Source: Lepidostoma basale | Lineage: Eukaryota > Arthropoda > Insecta > Trichoptera > Lepidostomatidae | Direction of reading: 5' to 3' | Length of the DNA stretch: 64,000 nt | Assembly: GCA_022606425.2 (NCBI GenBank) | Contig: JAHDVF020001331.1 | Span: 1 to 64,000, forward strand | Shown: piece by piece, positions 52,991 to 63,179 of the stretch | Layout: each line of letters starts with the position of its first letter | How positions within the stretch are numbered: position 1 is the first letter of the stretch | The notes under the pieces: model-generated | The model's input: only the letters and a program-made list of their open reading frames with translations | Databases searched by the model: none | What the model was told of the DNA's origin: nothing | Position numbers and translations under genes: made by a program

Positions 52991-53520
52991 CAACATTTCC
53001 ATACCTCATTAGTATTTTTCCTCTGCTTAACCACGCCACATCCTAATATTCGTATTTAATCCTTTAATATTCAATCGCCTAATTTGAATTACAATAAAAC
53101 CTTCACGGTACAATTTCGCTTCATTGATCACACAGAAAACCGCTCAGGTACAAAAATCGGCGCAATCCATATTGTACAAAATATGAGAAAAAGCACAAAA
53201 GGAGCTTTTCAAGATACGCCTCATTGTATTTGGTGCCATCTTTTAAAATATTTCACAACTAATTTAAATAAAGCTTTCAATAGGACGCACGCCCCGATAA
53301 TACTAATCGATTTGGGGTTGAAAAAATCAACCCTTTGAGAATAGTATATTATTGATCTTTTATAATGGTGAAGGGGGTTGAAAGGTGCGTTCGTAAGAAG
53401 ATTTCAACCCTTTGACACGGCGAAATAATACGTATTATGATTCTAAAGACGCATAATGGACGCGTTCGTAAACGGTGAATATGATGGTTTATAATAGTTA
53501 AAATGGTGAATTTAATTCTT
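52991..53520. other. No recognised feature
   Basis: 53290-53420 has two AATCAACCCTTTGAGA / TTTCAACCCTTTGACA segments about 75 bases apart. No gene seen. Confidence 0.4.
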
Positions 53521-54440
53521 CATATACTGAACTAACGAACTAACTATCACGCCGTATCATCACGCAGAAAGAATGGACCGCCACTGTGTTCTTTCCTGAC
53601 ATACTGCTCTCGATTCTTCAACATTCATACATCGTGACATGCACGCACGTCGATTTCTCCTACATCTCACATGGCCAACATTTAATATTTTATTTATTTG
53701 ATTGTGCCTCGTTTTTCTCGATCTCCCTCTATTTTTAGTACCATTGACTTCTTCTTCTTCTTCCTTGTTTTAGACCTATGTGGACTGTTCTTCAGAGTGT
53801 TGCTCCTCCTGTGAGGTAGACTCCCAGCTGTCCTTCCACGAGGACGAGTCCCATGAGGCTGAGCAGTATAGGGGAGTCTGGTGGTGTCCATTCTTTGAAC
53901 ATGCCCCTACCAGACCCTTTTTCGCTGTCTGCTTCATCTTATAATATCCTCAACCTCACATATCTCTCTTATTCTGGTGTTACTTACACGATCTCTCAGC
54001 CTGCTATCGTCCTCGGTGTCTTCATCTTGGAAGTCCTCAGAACTTGTTTGGTCCTTACTGTGTCTGCCATTGCTTCGAAGCCATATGTTTTTATTGGTCT
54101 TACGCATGCTTTATAGATTAATTAGATTATAATCTATAAAAGTTCCATTTACAATGTTAACATACTTTTTTACCATTCATTTTCCGTGTGTCCAAACCAT
54201 ATTAAAGATACTTTCATTATTTTGTTTTTAACAATTTCATTCACATAGTATTCACTTCTCATGTTTTTATTCGACATTATCATACACATATTTGTACACA
54301 TTCAGTCATCCTTCTATTGCCAGTTCCATTTTTCACTTCCGCACATAAGGGAAGGTACAAAAACACCATTATGCACTGCCATTTTACCTTTTTTGAATAG
54401 GTTTTTGTTTTCGATGACAAAATTAAACATAATATATTAA
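53521..54440 (-). mobile_element. TTAG LINE split by a GAA LINE
   Basis: 53521-53745 is the antisense 3' part (no hairpin: CCGTATCATCACGCAG); 54139-54425 continues with AGTTCCATTTACAATGTTAA ... CTATTGCCAGTTCCATTTTT. AGTACCATTGAC / AGTTCCATTTAC flank the insertion. Confidence 0.68.
53746..54138 (-). mobile_element. GAA LINE nested in a TTAG LINE
   Basis: (CTT)n at 53746-53763, then antisense of HVQRMDTTRLPYTAQPHGTR, RVSNTRIREICEVEDII and KMKTPRTIAG. Closely related to 63180-63510. Confidence 0.7.
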
Positions 54441-54782
54441 AAAAAAAACGATTACTCAGTTTTTTTTTGTGAAACCCATTACGTTTTCTGGGATTCAAAT
54501 GCGACACCCGTCAGTTGATAGTTGGTCACGCATTCGTTAATTGAAACGTCGGATTCGGTTCGAATCTCGGGACAAGCAATAAGAAAGAGATAACAGTGCA
54601 ATGACAAATGATCTTTCAAATGAAACTGCAATTTCTAGAATGTCATTTTTTTCTTCTACGTTTTTCTCACACTAGTTCGTTATGTACGCACTTACAAAAC
54701 GGTCCTATGACATTCGTAAATTATCTGTAAATAATAATAATAAAAAAATCCATATTATCAATTGTTTTATAAAAAAAGGTTA
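54441..54782. other. No recognised feature
   Basis: AT-rich. GTTCGAATCTCGGGACAAGC at 54557 looks B-box-like, but no tRNA fold or A box is evident. Confidence 0.35.
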
Positions 54783-55007
54783 GTTAACTAACTAACTAAC
54801 CAACCATCACGCCGTCTCCCCGAAAGGGTAGGCAGAAAGAATGGACTGTCACACTTTTACTGATGCGGCACTCCATCCTTCTCTTTTCGCCCCGCGGGAG
54901 ACGCGGTGTGATGGGTTGCGAACCTCATCGCCACCAATTGGCATCTCCCGCGCACACTTCGATCGTCCAACACCCACAAAATAAATTTAAAACAAATAAT
55001 AAAAAAT
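54783..55007 (-). mobile_element. Chimeric SINE-like element with TTAG LINE 3' tail (copy B)
   Basis: The antisense matches 9940-10165 across the junction: GATCGAAGTGTGCGCGGGAG, GGCGATGAGGTTCGCAACCC, GTAAAAGTGTGACAGTCCAT, hairpin and four TTAG-type units. Homology extends upstream to TTATTATTTGTTTTA. Confidence 0.65.
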
Positions 55008-55337
55008 ACAATGATATAAGAAGTGAATGCGGTACAAATGATGGTGTCATGAATATGGAAAGAATGAATGAAGAAAGAATGGTAAAAAAAAATTATATGC
55101 TAATGATGTAAATGGAACCAGAAATAGAGGAAGACCGAGGAAAACGTGGCACGATCAAATAAATCAAATATTGAATGTCGGCCATGTGAGGAGTCAGAGA
55201 AATCGACGCGCGTGCATGACACGATGTATGAATGTTGAGGAAACGAGAGAAATGTCAGGAAAGAAAAGTGTGGCAGTCCATTCTTTCTGCCTACCCCTTC
55301 GGGGAGACGGCGTGATGGTTAGTTAGTTAGTTAGTTT
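55008..55337 (+). mobile_element. TTAG LINE, head-to-head with the chimeric element
   Basis: NDIRSECGTNDGVMN, then MERMNEERMVKKNYM with frameshifts to the C-terminus; hairpin CCCC-TTCG-GGGAG, four TTAG units. Confidence 0.75.
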
Positions 55338-55974
55338 AAAAACAGAGTTTTAAAGTATCATAGTGTTTTTGCAAATAAAATGGACTATTTAATTTATTAT
55401 CGCAGAATCTTAAGCCGACATGAAATAAATCAAAAATCTTAGAAGATCTGCTGACAAGAGTTGTTCCGTTATTTGAATACCTACCCCAACAAATCCTTTT
55501 GTTATATAATATAGTCTACAAGTATTGCAAAAAAAGTCTTAAATATCTATCAGTTGCAGCAGAGAAATAATGAAAATAACGGAAAAGAAAAAATTTTAAA
55601 GTAAATCATTGCGCTGTTGATTGGAGCAAAAACCAGTTACAAAAAGGCGAAACAAAAACAATATGAAACGACCTAACTGCTCACTAACAAAAAGGGCAAT
55701 CTCATATTTGAATAGGCGTAAGAAACACCACAAAAAAGGGCGTTAGGCATAATGGTTAAGATACGATCATAACAGTTCTTTATTTGGACGTTTAGACACG
55801 TTTAAATTGTTATGTCATTTCCGCGTTGTAAAAAAAGGGCAGTAAAGTTTTGTATGCACAATTTTAAGATATTTAATATGAAATATGATACCATAGGATT
55901 GTTATTTTTATTCTCTTATAAGTATAGAAGGGTTGCAATGAAGTTCCCAGCACATTAAATATAGAATACGACTT
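55338..55974. other. No gene; trace of Penelope-type repeat
   Basis: 55353-55400 reads AAAGTATCATAGTGTTTTTG and AAAATGGACTATTTAATTT, parts of the repeat at 49839-49900. The rest is AT-rich. Confidence 0.4.
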
Positions 55975-56231
55975 GACGACCTTCGTGGCCTGGTGGTAAG
56001 TTTATTGACAGCCCCCCTGAAGGTTCCGGGTTCGATTCCCGGCGAGGCCAGAGTGATTGTCACACTGTATTTGGTCTGGTGTAGAATTCACGTGACAATA
56101 AAATATCTATAGATTAGCTAGCTACCTATCACATGTCACGAGAATCACCTATGATAGTTATAATATCCTTTACATCGGTTTGGCTCATGCTGTCATGATA
56201 TAAAGAGCGATTCAACAAAATAATAATAATA
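55975..56231 (+). mobile_element. tRNA-derived SINE, best copy
   Basis: A-box region TGGCCTGGTGG at 55986-55996 and B box GGTTCGATTCC at 56029-56039 (33 bases between the boxes, normal for tRNA). tRNA-like head of about 75 bases, body with CACGTGACAATAAAAT and GGCTCATGCTGTCATG, tail (TAA)n at 56219-56230. Pol III transcribed if active. Confidence 0.85.
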
Positions 56232-56267
56232 GAGTTCAGAAACAATATTCAGAAGAAGTTCACAAGC

Positions 56268-56670
56268 CTACTAACCATCACGCCATTTCCCCGGAAGGGT
56301 AGGCAGAGATCATGATCGCCCCATCATGACGTATGGAATAGAGGTCAGAGCCGATACCAATAGAACTACGAACCTTCTTAGAGTAGTAGAAATGCGAACC
56401 CGAATTGCCCGAATCCGAAGATCTGGATGAAGCACGTGTCATGCTGAAATGATTAACGGAGCTAGAAATAGAGAAAGGCCGAGGAATACATGGCACGATA
56501 AAATAAATCAAATATTGAATGTCGGTCACGTAAGGAGTCGGAGATATCGACAACCTACATGACACGATGTATGAATGTAGAGGAAGCGAGTATGTCACGT
56601 CAGAACAGTTAAGCGGTCCATTCTCTCTGCCTACCCCTTCGGAAAGACAATGTGATGGTTATTTAGTTAT
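56268..56670. mobile_element. Head-to-head TTAG LINE ends with a LINE scrap between
   Basis: 56268-56325 antisense tip (CTACTAACC tail, hairpin); 56326-56450 encodes IMTYGIEVRADTNRTTNLLR, a GAA LINE scrap; 56456-56665 is sense NGARNRERPRNTWHDKINQI with hairpin CCCC-TTCG-GAAA. Confidence 0.6.
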
Positions 56671-57090
56671 TAAATTTTAAAGAGCATTTTAGAGACGCTT
56701 TATTTAAATTATTTATTTTTGATATGAAGTTCATTATAACAAAAGCAACAATGAACAGCTTTTTTTATGGGCTTTCGTTTGCAATGAAGCCTTATAAACT
56801 ACAACACGCGTCATAATAATGCGAACAAAGGAAAACATATCACACAGCAATATAAATAGAAGTAATCGAACAAATATTGTATTATCTGATTCCGATTTTA
56901 AATAAGATGATATCCGATACGATTTTCGCACAATAGAAAGGGGTCGATTCGAATTTATGATATCATAATTCATAATATTTAACCCTTGATTTTTTAATAT
57001 AATGCAACACAAATTCTTTTAAAGGGTACATATTTTCTGTCATCTAATCGTTGTGGGATATATCACAATGTGGCATAGATGCTGCGTGTT
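56671..57090. other. No recognised feature
   Basis: AT-rich. Confidence 0.45.
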
Positions 57091-57336
57091 ATTTATTATT
57101 ATTATTTCGTTGAATCGCTCTTTACATCAGCGCAAGCCAAACGATGTAAAGGGTATAGCTATCATATTAATTCTCGTGACATGGGATAGGTAGCTTATCT
57201 ATCGCCATTTCACTGTCACGTGAATTCTGCACAAGACCAAAGCCAGGGTGTCAATCACACTGCCATCGTCGATAATCAAACCCGGGACCTTCGGGATGCC
57301 AATCAAAGCACTAACCACTCGGCCTTGAAGCTCGTC
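57091..57336 (-). mobile_element. tRNA-derived SINE
   Basis: Antisense copy of the 55975 SINE, with decayed B box (GTTTGATTATC) but the whole body and (TAA)n end preserved. Confidence 0.8.
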
Positions 57337-57360
57337 TTTATATTATTGTTTATATAATAA

Positions 57361-57815
57361 TAAACTAACTAACTAACTAACCATCACGCCGTCAACCCGA
57401 AGGGGTAGGCAGAAAAAATGGACTACCACACTTTTCTTTCCCTGAATATTTCTCTCGCTTCCTCAACATTCATACATCGTGTCATGCACGCGCGGCGATT
57501 TCTCTGACTCCTTACATGGCCGACATTCAATATTTGATTTATTTGATCGTGCCACGTTTTCCTCGGTCTTCGTCTATTTCTGGTTCCATTTACATCATTA
57601 GCATATATTTTTTTTTACCATTCTTTCTTCATTAATTCTTTCCATATGTCCAAACCATCTTAATGATCCTTTCATTATTTTGTCCATGACACCATCATTC
57701 GCACCGCATTCACTTCTTATATTTTCATTCGACACTCTATCATACACAGAATATCCACACATTCGTCTAAGAGATCTCATTTCTACTGCATTTATTCTAC
57801 TTTCATCCTTCTTAA
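57361..57815 (-). mobile_element. TTAG LINE, left half of head-to-head pair (3)
   Basis: Four CTAA units and hairpin TTCG; open part 57598-57780 (MRSLRRMCGYSVYDRVSNEN ... ERINEERMVKK). Ends inside the KDES codons, where the next copy starts in opposite orientation. Confidence 0.8.
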
Positions 57816-58107
57816 ATCATTAAGATGGTTTGGACATATGGAAAGAATTAATGAATAAAGAATGGTAAAAAATATATGTCAACGATGTAAATGGAACCAG
57901 AAATAGAGGAAGACCGAGAAAAACGTGGCACGATCAAATAAATCAAATATTGAATGTCGGCCATGTGAGGAGTCAGATAAATCGACGCGCGTGCATGACA
58001 CGATATATGAATGTAGAGGAAGCGAGAGAAGAATGTCAGGACAGAACAGGGTGGCGGTCCATTATTTCTGCCTACCCCTCCGGAGAGACGGCGTGATGGT
58101 TAGTTTA
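57816..58107 (+). mobile_element. TTAG LINE, right half of head-to-head pair (3)
   Basis: SLRWFGHMERIN stop, then frame-shifted NRGRPRKTWHDQINQ ... QDRTGWRSIISAYPSGETA; hairpin loop TCCG and TTAGTTTAG. Loop and residues differ from its partner, so the two are not copies of each other. Confidence 0.8.
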
Positions 58108-58599
58108 GTAGAATGCTAGAAACATATTTGTTCCATATTCAACTTTAAACGTAAAAAAATCGTTATAATAACAATGGTAGGTTTTGACGCGATATTAGTC
58201 TCGAGAGTTATGTCGCGACACTTGTATCTGCGGAAACTAAATTACATAAGCTCGCTATAGACACTTGACATCTGAACGCCGAAATTGGATACATCGTCCA
58301 AAGATCGCGGTTTTAGTACTTGCTTTAGAAAAAATGACGAGAGCCTTCCCAATTTCGATCGAGGATCCCCGACAACTAAAATAAAATTAAGTACCTATAT
58401 AAAAAGGTTTTTTAATTTTTGTTTTTTAATTTTATTTTATTAATTTTATTTAGTACACATCTTTCCAAGCGTAGATGTTTATTATTAATTATATCTTTAT
58501 ATTGAATTTGCATTTGAAATAAGCCTTATAAAAACATATATTTTGTAATTAATGTCATTGATTGAAATAAATTAACTGTAATCATTATGAATTTCATTA
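58108..58599. other. No recognised feature
   Basis: AT-rich, no ORF of note. Confidence 0.45.
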
Positions 58600-58865
58600 A
58601 ATTTGTATTTTTTGTATCACTCTCCCGATGATAAGGGTGTAAAGCCTTTAAAACATGTCGAGAAAAATAAACGCAAAAGTGGAAAAAATAGTCCATTGTT
58701 TTGGCCGAAACACTATGATACTTCAACATAATTACTGTTAAAATTTAAAGTATCACAAGTTCTTTTTATTCACTTTATTGTTACACCTGAAGATGCCAAC
58801 ATCGGTTGGCGAAGCAGCTGTCACGAAACTCTCAGTGAATAAAAATAAATTGTGAATAATGAAAA
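58600..58865 (+). repeat. Penelope-type repeat with two hammerhead-like motifs
   Basis: First: CTCTCC-CGATGA (one core change), T, AAGG...CCTT stem, TAAAAC, AT, GTC then GAGA that can pair with the upstream CTCTC as stem I (58620-58670). Second: CTGAAGA (58787-58793), T, GCCAAC-ATCG-GTTGGC (perfect 6 bp), GAAGC, AGCT, GTC (58820-58822). Between them lies AATAGTCCATTGTTTTGGCC, shared with 49839-49900. Confidence 0.5.
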
Positions 58866-58887
58866 CAAAAAAAAATTGGTACAAATT

Positions 58888-59050
58888 TTTATTATTATTA
58901 TGTATTTAGTGTGATTTCACTTGTGTTTACGTTCGACCGGTTTCGATAGCTTGCTGCCATCTTTTGGTCAAGGCCAGAAGATGGCAGCAACCTGCCGAAA
59001 CCGGTCGAACATAAATACAAATGGAAGCACACTTAATACATAATAATAAA
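58888..59050. mobile_element. Fold-back element, about 71-base arms
   Basis: TTATTATTATGTATTTAGTG ... GTTCGACCGGTTTCG...TTGCTGCCATCTT is followed after about 14 bases by its inverted copy ending CACTTAATACATAATAATAA. Each arm contains GATGGCAG-CAA-CTGCC/GAAACCGGTC-like sequence, close to a hammerhead-type Penelope end. Confidence 0.75.
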
Positions 59051-60192
59051 GAAATTGTGTGCCAATCTTTTTTTGTTTTCATTATTTAACCCTTAACGTA
59101 CCGTGTTCAAAACAAAACGCTTGCTCCCATGTGGTAAGTTCAGTTTACCGCTAACTTTATCTAAATATCAAGCATATGACTAGATGAATCAAAATTTAAT
59201 TTATGTCATCTTGTAGGGAATTTCATTAGGAATAGATCGATATCTATAACATACATGGATTATTTGAAAAACATATCATTATTAATTTTTTTCTGGAACC
59301 ATGCGATTTCTGATATGTAATGCGTCACAGCATACGGGCGACTGGACATCGGGTCGGACTTGTCTGCGCGCCGCGGCCGGCGGGGCGAGGATAAAGGCAC
59401 CTAGGCAAAATGTATAGTACGTTCAAGACAACGAGTACGTATTAATATTTGTCCCTTTTGGTAAAGTGTTAATATTTTCCCAGTTCTGATATTATTAAGT
59501 TACGTGGTGCGTTTTCATCCAGTCGGTATCATTACGTACCTATTGAAAAGGTCAAAGATATAATTTATAATATGTTCAAAACAGCGAGTAAGTATTTGTC
59601 ACTTTTGATAAAGTTGTAAATATTAGCAAAACAAATTCTACCTTAACACGAATGAAGGTGAGGGCAGTCTTAGAAAATATTTTTTTTTGGGATGAAGGAA
59701 GTAATTTTTTGCTTTTTTTTTATTACGAAATATTGAGAACACTTCAATGGAGGATTACAATTTTTTTTATAATATTAGGGTCCATAGGTTTTAAGAAAAT
59801 CAACTTTAAATTGGCAGTGGAAACTCAATTGACCACATGGCAACGCGACGGTTAAAATGAACTTCTACTGAGAAATTTCAATTAAACGCCCTACCTTCCG
59901 AGAAACGTGCAAAAAAGCACGTTTTTTATTAATGAAATTTAATTGTACATTAATTTTTTTTTTTAAATTACGAAACGTCAAATGATCGGCCGCACACTTC
60001 GCCTGTCCCTTGTAAAACTATCATATTTATGAAGACTTGTACTGGAGTGTTGTTGGCACACGCGCATATTCCTAACAATTGTACATTTTAGGTACATTAC
60101 TTTTTCTCAAGCGCGTACGTGATACAGGATAGCGCAGAATGGTACAGACACAGTGAACGTATCACGTATGTACTTTCAACTACGTAGGGTGG
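59051..60192. other. 1.1 kb without a supported gene
   Basis: GC-rich block GCGCGCCGCGGCCGGCGGGG at 59365-59385. AAAATGAACTTCTAC-GAGAAATTTCAATTAAA occurs at 59852-59885 and again near 60220. ACGTGC-AAAAAA-GCACGT hairpin at 59907. None makes a gene. Confidence 0.4.
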
Positions 60193-60277
60193 TTAAAAAC
60201 ATTAAGAAATTGTGATATTAAAATGAACTTCTACCAAGAAATTTCAATTAAAAACATTAAGAAATTGTGATATTAAA
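60193..60277. repeat. Short tandem duplication, about 55-base unit
   Basis: AAAAACATTAAGAAATTGTG ATATTAAA occurs at about 60195-60222 and 60250-60277, separated by ATGAACTTCTACCAAGAAAT. The second copy is the target of the next LINE. Confidence 0.65.
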
Positions 60278-60286
60278 GTGTTTTAA

Positions 60287-60768
60287 CTAACTAACTAACT
60301 AACCATCACGCCGTCTCCCCGAAGGGGTAGGCAGAAAGAATGGACTGCCACACCTTTCTTTCCTGACATATTTCTCTCGATTCCTCAACATTCATACATC
60401 GTGTCATGCACGCGCGTCGATTTTTCTGACTCCTCACATGGCCGACATTCAATATTTGATTTATTTGATCGTGCCACGTTTCCCTTGGTCTTCCTCTATT
60501 TCTGATACCATTTACATCATTAACACATAATTTTTTTACCATTCTTTCTTCATTCATTCTTTCCATATGTCCAAACCATCTTAATGATCCTTTCATTATT
60601 TTGTTCATGACACCATCATTCGCACCGCATTCACTTCTTATATTTTCATTCGACATTCTATCATACACATAATATCCACACATTCGTCTAAGAGATCTCA
60701 TTTCTACTGAATTTATTCTACTCTCATCCTTCCTTTGCCAGTTCCATGCTTCGCTTCCATACATACAT
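60287..60768 (-). mobile_element. TTAG LINE, 152-codon open frame, 11-bp target duplication
   Basis: AAGTGTTTTAA at 60276-60286 and 60769-60779. Frame 60306-60764 (-): MYGSEAWNWQRKDESRINSV ... MERMNEERMVKKLCVNDVNG ... SAYPFGETA. Tail of four CTAA units, hairpin TTCG. Among the youngest-looking copies. Confidence 0.9.
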
Positions 60769-60779
60769 AAGTGTTTTAA

Positions 60780-61224
60780 ATGTTAACATTATTGGAAAAA
60801 TAGTGTTTTAATTCATAAAAAAATCGTCAAACCTATTTATTGTTCGTAAGATAAGCTATCCGTTGAATGATGGAAGGCACGCGGTATCGTGGCCTTGTAT
60901 TATCCGCGGCCCGAACCGGTTAATTGGTCGCGTTCTAACCGCGTTCATACGTGTCTAGGCGAATCGTGTGGTAACATATTTACGAACAAGTGTTTCCATA
61001 ATGCGGACTTGCGTTGCCTCTCCACTTGACCGAGCTGACGTGCAGAAAAAAAAATTATTCAACTTGATTGTTAAGACCTATTAACGATTAAGGCGATCCA
61101 TGTATAAGCTTTCTTGTTTTACATTCTTCGCTAGTTTCAGTCCAAGAAATTGGTTTGCAGCAAAGCGGAACGTGATTTGCTGCTTCTCGGGATTCCACTT
61201 GGAGCTTTAATATCTTTGTTCCGT
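60780..61224. other. No recognised feature
   Basis: Mixed composition, no ORF of note. Confidence 0.4.
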
Positions 61225-61640
61225 GGTGCATAGGGCCTCAAGGAATCTTCTCCACCCGACTCAATCCTGCTGCCCTAACCTCGTCGTGCAGGGTTCTTCT
61301 CCAGGTGGCTCTAGGTCTGCCTCGCTTTCTCTTTCCCCCCATAGGGGACCAGTCTAGTGCACCCTGAGCGATGCAAGCTGGGTTCCGTCTCAGAGTGTGA
61401 CCGATCCACTGCCATTTGTGTCTAGCAACTTGTTCTCTAATTGGCTTTTCGCCGGCCATGGTCCAAAGAACGGCATTTGACACTGTTTGGGGCCAATAGA
61501 TTTTGAATATTGAGCGAAGGCACCTATTTATAAACACCTGGAGTTTACTTTTAACGCTACTGCTGAATACTTGGAGCTTTAGCTTTCTCGAAATGATACC
61601 GGAGCGCCATACAGGGCGAAGCATAGGAGCTTTAATATAA
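61225..61640 (-). mobile_element. LINE C-terminus (ATWRRTLHDEV family), 128 open codons
   Basis: VWRSGIISRKLKLQVFSSSV, LQVFINRCLRSIFKIYWPQT, RHKWQWIGHTLRRNPACIAQ and GRPRATWRRTLHDEV; typical RTE-group (BovB-like) C-terminus. The last ~25 residues are replaced by RVEKIP through a deletion of the RHQACDR codons seen in the 19380 copy. Confidence 0.75.
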
Positions 61641-62010
61641 TTATAAATTGGATAATTTATAGAGCGCCATTTTTATGAATTACTCATCTCAAGGGCGCCG
61701 TAGAAGATGCTCCGTTTTATCAACGAGATAATAATAATATTAATAATGATAACAAAAATAATAAACATATTTAGTTTGAGGGTTGCACCTGACGAAGTCG
61801 ATCAGGCCTTCCTGTCAGGAAATGATAATTTGAAAACGTGCGTTTGGAGTCTCGATCTAAACTCTGATTGATTCTCAATGCACTTAAGGTCTGCTGGAAG
61901 ATTGTTCCAGGCTGAAGGGCCGGCTACCGCGAAGGCTCGGTCGTCAAAGTTTGTGCTTGGACAGCGTTTTGGCATAGCGTTTTTGCACAGGCACACTTCA
62001 ATATGATAGT
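61640..62010 (-). mobile_element. L2-like LINE 3' end
   Basis: Frame 61802-61996 (-): MPKRCPSTNFDDRAFAVAGP, SAWNNLPADLKCIENQSEFR, SRLQTHVFKLSF stop; 3' UTR with CCCTTGAGATGAGTAATTC and an ATAATAATATTAATAAT stretch. Best copy of this family. Confidence 0.75.
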
Positions 62011-62049
62011 TTCTCGTTGCTTTCTACATTTGCATACAGTACATTTGTA

Positions 62050-62203
62050 TACCCTCGTGGCCTAGAGGTAAGTGCTTTGACTGCCATCCCGAAAGTCTCG
62101 GGTTCGATTTCCAATGGCAGTGTGATTGTTACACAGTCTTTGGTCTGATGAAGAATTCACGAGACATCGATTTGAACAGAATTATAATAATAATAATAAT
62201 AGG
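62050..62203 (+). mobile_element. Short SINE variant lacking the body
   Basis: tRNA-like head with CCTCGTGGCCTAGAGGTAAG and GGGTTCGATTTCC, then TTTGGTCTGATGAAGAATTC joined to GAGACATCGATTTGAACAGA and (TAA)n. About 100 bases of the body are missing, yet the (TAA)n end is present. Confidence 0.7.
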
Positions 62204-62590
62204 TTATTTTAATCATGACAAGTGATAGTTAGTCAATCTAAGGCCCGTTCTGCGATTGGTTTCATTTGCAATAAAATAATGGTTTCGAACTGCAGTAGTC
62301 CCAGTTCATCATAATAATACGCACAATTTAATAGTTATAAAATAATATAACTAACTAACTAACTGACCATCACGCCGTCTCCCCGAAGGGGTAGGCAGAA
62401 AGAATGGAAATAAAATAATATATAATACATTAAGTACAATATAAAGGTTTAAAAGATACATAATAAGAAGGAAAATAACTATTTTCTAGATGTTTTATTA
62501 TATTTCGTAAAGACAGCTGTTTCGTCAACTAAATGTGAATGTGTTTGTTCATGATATCATACAAATAATTTCGTTATTAATAATAATAAA
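62204..62590 (-). mobile_element. TTAG LINE tip (62348-62410) in otherwise unrecognised DNA
   Basis: CTAACTAACTAACTGACC, GCCGTCTCCCCGAAGGGGTA and 15 more bases; the shortest copy here. 62505-62545 is a decayed Penelope-type end (antisense of GACGAAACAGCTGTC). Confidence 0.6.
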
Positions 62591-62800
62591 TTAAATATTA
62601 ATAAATGCTGTCTTCATGAATTAATCATCTCAAGGGCGTTGCAGAAAAAAACTCCATGTTACTAACTAGTTATGAAATATACATATTATTAAGTATGATG
62701 GATGCACATAACGCAGTCGATCAACGTGTACATCAGGATAGGATCATTTGAAAAAGTGCGTTTTGATTCTCGATCGAAATTCTGACGGGCTGTCAATGTA
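62590..62800 (-). mobile_element. L2-like LINE 3' UTR, diverged
   Basis: GAATTAATCATCTCAAGGGC parallels 61676-61700, and GCAGTCGATCAACGTGTACA and GAAAAAGTGCGTTTTGATTC parallel 61794-61860. Confidence 0.55.
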
Positions 62801-62829
62801 AATTACAATAAATCCACAAACTTCTCCTT

Positions 62830-63145
62830 TTTTAGACCTCAGGTCTGTTCCTCACCCTATCTCAAAGAGTCTTTCCTGCTATCATCATCTCAATGCTATA
62901 TGTCACTATAGGCCTTACGCAGGTTTTGTATATTTTTACCTTACTGTCAGTTCTCATATACTTGTTCTTCCACATGACCTCTTTGACACCTGATACCGCT
63001 GAAGCCTTGTTGACTTGTCCTATTATTTCACTGACAAGTTCATTTTGACTGAACAGATCCACTCCCAGATATCTAAACTTAGCGACCTGTTCCAGCATTC
63101 TGTCATTTATGGATAACCTGCATCCTAAGAGGTTTTTTTTAAGAA
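62830..63145 (-). mobile_element. GAA LINE, inverted upstream segment
   Basis: Antisense: MLEQVAKFRYLGVDLFSQNE, NKASAVSGVKEVMWKNKYMR, KTCVRPIVTYSIE and AGKTL. It points away from, and in protein order precedes, the sense segment at 63180-63510. Confidence 0.7.
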
Positions 63146-63179
63146 GAGAGATTTTTTTTTAAGAAGAGGGCAGACACAG

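Noticed and set aside
57361..58107. Twin-priming explanation for head-to-head pairs
   Set aside because: Both halves carry their own 3' hairpin and tail, and they differ in sequence; twin priming gives a single 3' end.
59905..59930. Hairpin followed by T run, resembling a bacterial terminator
   Set aside because: The setting is a eukaryotic TE-rich region; single occurrence with no gene upstream.
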